Below are positions 60,091 to 64,000 of a stretch of 64,000 nucleotides of DNA, piece by piece. Source of the DNA: Microbacterium sufflavum. Lineage in GTDB: Bacteria; Actinomycetota; Actinomycetes; Actinomycetales; Microbacteriaceae. Both the position numbers and the translations under genes were made by a program. The stretch is taken from assembly GCF_023101165.1 (NCBI RefSeq), contig NZ_CP078076.1:2046001-2110000 (forward strand). Reading direction: 5' to 3'. The notes beneath the pieces were generated by a model that made no database searches, was not told the origin of the DNA, and was given only the letters and a program-made list of their open reading frames with translations. Numbering within the stretch: position 1 is the first letter of the stretch; each line of letters starts with the position of its first letter.

Positions 60091-60870
60091 ATGACCCGTT
60101 CCCCCCTCGTCCCACCCCTCGTCGGAGCGGTCGGCGTCCTCGCGGCGCTGGCCCTCTGGGAGTGGTCCGCGACCGCCGGGCCCCTCGCCGACTCCCCGCT
60201 GCCGCCCGCGACCGCCGCGATCGGCGAGGCCGTGCGCCTGCTCGGCACCCCCGCGACCTGGACCGCGCTCGGCGACACCCTCACCATGGCGCTCGTCGGG
60301 CTCGTGCTCGCCATCGTGATCGGCGTGGTGCTGGGCGTCGCGATCGGCACCTCGCCGCTGGCGATGCACGCCACCCGCGTGCCCCTCGAGTTCCTCAAGC
60401 CGATCCCGCCGATCGTGATCCTGCCCGTGGTGGTGCTCGTGCTCGGGCCCACCCTGGGCATGGGGATCTTCCTGGTGTTCTTCGGCTGCTTCATCGCGAT
60501 CGCCGTGCAGGCCTCCGCCGGCGTCTTCGACACCGATCCGGTGGCCAGGGCGACCGGGCGTTCGTACGGCATGGGGCGCGGCGAGATCCTCGGCCGCATC
60601 GTGTTGCCCAGCGCCCTGCCCTACATCGGCACCGCGATCCGCGTCGCGGCGCCCACCTCGCTCGTGGTCGCGGTCGTGGCCGGGCTGCTCGGCGGCGGAC
60701 CCGGTCTCGGCCAGAGCCTGCTGCTGTCGCAGATCAGCGGCAACCAGGCGCAGCTGTTCGCCTACGTGCTCCTCCTCGGCGTGCTCGGCCTGCTCGTGCA
60801 GGGACTGAGCCAGTGGGGCGAGCGGCGGCTGCTGCACTGGCACCCCCAGTACCGGAAGCAGGTCGTGTGA
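60091..60870 (+). CDS. ABC importer, permease subunit 1
   Basis: A 259-residue permease of the SsuC/TauC type with about six membrane segments (first about 8-22) and the EAA loop ATGRSYGMGRGEILGRIVLPSALPY, kept here in parts around residues 152-176. I use ATG 60091, with GGAG 9 bases before; a GTG at 60082 overlapping the upstream stop (GTGA) is an alternative. It should pair with the second permease at 60870 as a heterodimer, in contrast to the single SsuC of most relatives. Confidence 0.9.
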   Translation: MTRSPLVPPLVGAVGVLAALALWEWSATAGPLADSPLPPATAAIGEAVRLLGTPATWTALGDTLTMALVGLVLAIVIGVVLGVAIGTSPLAMHATRVPLEFLKPIPPIVILPVVVLVLGPTLGMGIFLVFFGCFIAIAVQASAGVFDTDPVARATGRSYGMGRGEILGRIVLPSALPYIGTAIRVAAPTSLVVAVVAGLLGGGPGLGQSLLLSQISGNQAQLFAYVLLLGVLGLLVQGLSQWGERRLLHWHPQYRKQVV

Positions 60871-61706
60871 TGACCCTGACCACCTCGATCCAGACCCCCT
60901 CGCGCCTGTCCAGGAGGCGCGGCCAGGGCGGCCTCCCGCGGGGCGTGCTGATCGGCGCGGAGATCGCCGTGCCGGTGCTGCTGCTCGTGCTGTGGTGGGT
61001 CGCCTCCGCAGCCTCGACCAACGCGTTCTTCCCGCCGCTGCAGGTGATCCTCCAGCGCCTGTGGCAGCTCGCGCAGACGCCGGCGTTCCTGGTCGACGTC
61101 GCCTCCTCGGTCGGCAACCTCGCGCTGTCGTTCGTGCTGGCGACCGTGATCGGCGTGCTGCTCGGCCTGGTGCTCGGGCTCATCCGTCCGCTCAGCTGGC
61201 TGGTGGAGCCGACCGTGCACTTCTTCCGCGCGATCCCGCCCGTCGCGCTCGTGCCGATCTTCGTGTCGCTGATCGGCTTCGGCACCGAGACCCGCATCCT
61301 CTCGATCACCCTCGCCGCGGTGTTCCCGATCCTCATCTCGACCATCGACGGGGTGCGCGCAGGGGAGCCGACGCTCGACATGGTCAGCCGCGTCTACCGG
61401 CTGACCGGCCCCGAGCGGCTGTTCTCCGTGATGCTGCCCGCCGCGGGGCCGCGCATCCTGTCCGGCATGCAGGTCAGTCTCATCACCGCGTTCGTCGTGA
61501 TGATCGCGAGCGAGATGCTCGGCTCTTCCACCGGACTGGGAGCGGCGACCCTGCTCGCGCAGCAGTCGTTCGCGATCCCCGACATGTGGGCGGGCATCCT
61601 CGTGCTCGGCATCATCGGCTACGCCGCCACCGCCCTGTTCACCCTCTTCCGGCGCCGCGTGCTGCGCTGGTACATCGCCTCCCAGCAACAGGAGAAGAAC
61701 GCATGA
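60870..61706 (+). CDS. ABC importer, permease subunit 2
   Basis: A 278-residue SsuC/TauC-type permease. The ATG at 60870 shares one base with the stop of the first permease (TGATG). A basic lead (1-28) is followed by about six membrane segments (31-48 first), with the cytoplasmic loop VSRVYRLTGPERLFSVMLPAAGPR near 172-195 contacting the ATPase. FFRAIPPVALVPIFVSLIGFG is the typical central segment. The stop overlaps the ATPase start (ATGA). Confidence 0.92.
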   Translation: MTLTTSIQTPSRLSRRRGQGGLPRGVLIGAEIAVPVLLLVLWWVASAASTNAFFPPLQVILQRLWQLAQTPAFLVDVASSVGNLALSFVLATVIGVLLGLVLGLIRPLSWLVEPTVHFFRAIPPVALVPIFVSLIGFGTETRILSITLAAVFPILISTIDGVRAGEPTLDMVSRVYRLTGPERLFSVMLPAAGPRILSGMQVSLITAFVVMIASEMLGSSTGLGAATLLAQQSFAIPDMWAGILVLGIIGYAATALFTLFRRRVLRWYIASQQQEKNA

Positions 61707-62488
61707 CCACCATCGAGAGCGCCCCCGTGCGCCTGCGCGTCGACGGACTCGCCAAGTCGTACCAGACCCGCAACGGCCTCGTGCCGGTGATCGCCGACCT
61801 CACGTTCGACGTGCGCGCCGGCGAGGTGTGCTGCATCGTCGGCCCGTCCGGTATCGGCAAGACCACGCTGCTGAAGTGCCTCACCGGGCTCCAGGGCATC
61901 ACCGCTGGGAGCGCCGCGATCGACGGCGTGCCCATCGACGGGCCGCCCCAGGAGATGGCCCTCGTGTTCCAGGAGTACACGCGCTCGCTCATGCCGTGGC
62001 TCACGGTGGAGAAGAACGTGCGGCTGCCGCTGAAGCACCTGCGTCTGCCCGCCGCGGAGCGCGAGGAACGGATCGGCGCCGCGCTCGCCGCGGTCGGCCT
62101 CTCCGGTGCCGAGGCGAAGTTCCCGTGGCAGCTGTCGGGCGGCATGCAGCAGCGCGTCGCCATCGCCCGGGCGATCGCCTACCGGCCCGAGGTGCTGGTG
62201 ATGGACGAGCCCTTCGCCTCGGTCGACGCGCAGACGCGCTTCGAGCTGGAAGACCTGTGCCTGCGGATCCGCGAGCAGTTCGGCATGACCATCGTGATCG
62301 TCACCCACGACATCGACGAGGCCGTGTACCTGTCCGACCGGGTCGTGGTGCTGGGCGAGCGGCCGGCCAAGGTCACCGAGATCATCGACATCGACCTCGG
62401 CCCGCGCGACCAGCTGACCACGCGGGCGCTCCCGGCGTTCGCGGAGCTGCGCACGCGCATCTTCGAGCTGATCCGGAGGGCCGGCTGA
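61703..62488 (+). CDS. ABC importer, ATP-binding subunit (SsuB/TauB type)
   Basis: A 261-residue ABC ATPase. Walker A is VGPSGIGKTTLL, Q-loop VFQEYTRSLMPWLTV, signature LSGGMQQRVAIARA, Walker B VLVMDEPFASVD and H-loop IVTHDIDEAVYLSDRV. The QEYTRSLMPW region is usual in nitrate/taurine/sulfonate importers. The ATG at 61703 overlaps the permease stop. One base separates its stop from the sulfatase ATG, so the sulfatase is part of the same operon. Confidence 0.95.
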   Translation: MTTIESAPVRLRVDGLAKSYQTRNGLVPVIADLTFDVRAGEVCCIVGPSGIGKTTLLKCLTGLQGITAGSAAIDGVPIDGPPQEMALVFQEYTRSLMPWLTVEKNVRLPLKHLRLPAAEREERIGAALAAVGLSGAEAKFPWQLSGGMQQRVAIARAIAYRPEVLVMDEPFASVDAQTRFELEDLCLRIREQFGMTIVIVTHDIDEAVYLSDRVVVLGERPAKVTEIIDIDLGPRDQLTTRALPAFAELRTRIFELIRRAG

Positions 62489-64000
62489 ATGGCGGCCGCA
62501 GACGCCCGCGGCTATGAGGGCTTCGAGGGCACGGCGGCGGAGTTCACGTCGGAGTCGGAGCCGTGGTGGCCCGAGCCGCGGCGGGCGCGGGCGGGGGCGC
62601 CGAACGTGATCGTGATGCTGATCGACGACCTGGGTTTCAGCGACCTCGGCCCGTTCGGCAGCGAGATCGACACGCCCCACATCGACGCCCTCGCCGACGA
62701 CGGCTGGGTGTTCACGAACTACCGCACCGCGCCGATGTGCTCCCCGGCGCGGGCGGCGCTGCTCACCGGCCTCAACCCGCACCGCGCGGGCTTCGGGTTC
62801 GTGGCGCACGTCGACCCCGGCTACCCCGGCTTCTCGTGCGAGCTGCCCGCGGCGGCCCCCACCCTCGCGGAATCGCTGCGCGCCGGCGGCTACGCGACCT
62901 TCATGGTCGGCAAGTGGCACCTGACGCTGGAGTCGCGGCTGCACGACGGCGCCGACCGCCGCACCTGGCCGCTGCAGCGCGGGTTCGACCGGTACTTCGG
63001 GAGCATGGACGGCTTCACCTCGCTGCACCACCCGCACCGGCTCGTGCAGGACAACTCCGTGGTGGACGTGCGCGAGTTCCCCGACGGGTTCTTCCTCACC
63101 GACGAGCTGACCGACCGCGCGATCGGCATGATCGACGACCTGCGCGTGAACGAGCCCGACCGCCCCTTCTTCCTCTACTACGCGCACACCTCCGTGCACG
63201 GGCCGATCCAGGCCAAGGAGGCCGACATCGAGAAGTACCGCGGCCGCTACGAGGACGGCTGGAACCGGATGCGCGAGCAGCGGTTCGCCCGGCAGCGCGA
63301 GCGCGGCATCGTGCCCCCGCACGCCGAGCTGCCGCCCGACCCGCTCGCCGACGGCGCGAGCATCCCCGCGTGGGACGCGCTCGACCCCGAGGAGCAGCGG
63401 CTGTTCGCCCGGCACATGGAGGTGTACGCGGCCGCGGTCGACGAGATCGACCAGAGCGTGGGGCGGCTGCGCGCGCGCCTGGAGCGCAGCGGCGAGTGGG
63501 ACAACACCCTCGTGGTGCTCGCGAGCGACAACGGCGGCACCGCGGAGGGCGGCCCGACGGGCACCCGCAGCTACTTCGCCCAGTTCGGCGCCTCCGGGGC
63601 GATGCCCGACGGCTGGGTGCGCGACGTGCCGCGCGACGTGGACGACATCGGCGGCCCGCGGCTGTTCGGGCAGTACCCGACCGGATGGGCACGCGTGTCG
63701 AACACGCCGTTCCGCTCGTTCAAGGCCACGACCTACGAGGGCGGGGTGCACGCGCCGCTGATCGTGTCGTGGCCCGACGCCCCCATGACGGGCGGCCTGC
63801 GCGATCAGTTCGTGTTCGTGTCGGACCTCGCCCCGACGATCCTGGAGCTGTGCGACGTGCCCCCGCTCGACGAGCGGCACGGACGGCCGGCATTCGAGAT
63901 GGACGGCGGCAGCATCGCGTCCGTGCTCGCCGACCCCGCGGCCGACGGCCGGGAGGCGCAGTACTTCGAGTGCGTCGGACGGCGGGCGATCGTCGAGGGC
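62489..64000 (+). CDS. Arylsulfatase-family sulfatase (partial, C-terminus outside window)
   Basis: The first 504 residues of a type I sulfatase, starting at ATG 62489 with GGAGGG upstream. The formylglycine motif is Cys84-Ser-Pro-Ala-Arg88 in APMCSPARAALLTG; metal and active-site residues appear in LIDDLGFSDLG (45-54), GKWHL, HTSVHGP and ASDNGGTAEGG. It looks like Pseudomonas AtsA, which cleaves aryl and some alkyl sulfate esters. No signal peptide, so it acts in the cytoplasm after import, consistent with the ABC importer in the same operon. The frame is open at the window edge. Confidence 0.93.
   Translation, partial: MAAADARGYEGFEGTAAEFTSESEPWWPEPRRARAGAPNVIVMLIDDLGFSDLGPFGSEIDTPHIDALADDGWVFTNYRTAPMCSPARAALLTGLNPHRAGFGFVAHVDPGYPGFSCELPAAAPTLAESLRAGGYATFMVGKWHLTLESRLHDGADRRTWPLQRGFDRYFGSMDGFTSLHHPHRLVQDNSVVDVREFPDGFFLTDELTDRAIGMIDDLRVNEPDRPFFLYYAHTSVHGPIQAKEADIEKYRGRYEDGWNRMREQRFARQRERGIVPPHAELPPDPLADGASIPAWDALDPEEQRLFARHMEVYAAAVDEIDQSVGRLRARLERSGEWDNTLVVLASDNGGTAEGGPTGTRSYFAQFGASGAMPDGWVRDVPRDVDDIGGPRLFGQYPTGWARVSNTPFRSFKATTYEGGVHAPLIVSWPDAPMTGGLRDQFVFVSDLAPTILELCDVPPLDERHGRPAFEMDGGSIASVLADPAADGREAQYFECVGRRAIVEG

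Overview
The window comes from a high-GC actinobacterium, most likely a member of the Microbacteriaceae close to Microbacterium. The evidence is the strong G/C bias at third codon positions, many GTG starts, ATGA/GTGA stop-start overlaps, a DUF222-HNH protein, a LigB-type ATP-dependent ligase, and the IclR, GntR and TetR styles typical of that group. I saw no rRNA, tRNA, CRISPR array or insertion sequence. Nearly all the sequence is coding, and no gene-free stretch exceeds about 240 bases.

Region by region. (1) 1-3400: the start of a GH20 hexosaminidase (minus strand, cut by the window edge), then a ZTP-type riboswitch, glyA and folD (one-carbon metabolism), closed by a strong hairpin. (2) 3523-5515: a DUF6882-like protein and an MFS exporter. 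(3) 5575-13533: a meta-cleavage operon for homoprotocatechuate (3,4-dihydroxyphenylacetate), read leftwards as FAH-RraA fusion, GntR regulator, hpaE, hpaD, hpaH, hpaI, with a divergent MHS-family transporter. (4) 13780-16513: an IclR regulator divergent from a flavin hydroxylase of the 3-hydroxybenzoate 4-monooxygenase type, with paired operators between them. (5) 16596-20207: an ABC-2 exporter with a DesK/NarL-type two-component system. (6) 20299-25599: VOC protein, PhzF-like isomerase, orphan ThDP enzyme, phosphoribosyltransferase and ATP-dependent DNA ligase.

(7) 25675-30264 and 39884-48768: the aerobic phenylacetate (paa) pathway in two blocks. The left block holds the multicomponent phenylacetyl-CoA epoxidase (paaABCDE) and an enoyl-CoA hydratase. 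The right block holds paaI, paaK, a TetR regulator (PaaR), paaZ, paaH, paaF, a thiolase and an MHS transporter. Four copies of one palindrome precede paaA, paaI, the thiolase operon and the transporter, so a single regulon is predicted. (8) Between the two paa blocks: a conserved small protein, a RecQ-like helicase with a phosphoribosyltransferase-like tail, an IclR gene with an apparent frameshift, the PTS-dependent dihydroxyacetone kinase operon dhaKLM, and a lipoprotein.

(9) 48903-53298: a branched-chain 2-oxoacid dehydrogenase operon (E1 alpha, E1 beta, E2) divergent from an Lrp/AsnC regulator. (10) 53503-55134: a DUF222-HNH protein. (11) 55182-64000: aldehyde dehydrogenase, GMC alcohol oxidoreductase, TetR regulator, a NitT/TauT-type ABC importer and an arylsulfatase-family sulfatase (cut by the window edge). 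These could together import, desulfate and oxidise a sulfate ester of an alcohol.

Overall the region is a catabolic island for aromatic acids, glycerol-type carbon and sulfate esters, with each module carrying its own local regulator. Unusual items include the FAH-RraA fusion, the four-site PaaR regulon with a 15-bp inverted repeat around one operator, the broken IclR gene next to dhaKLM, and several short tandem repeats inside coding sequences.
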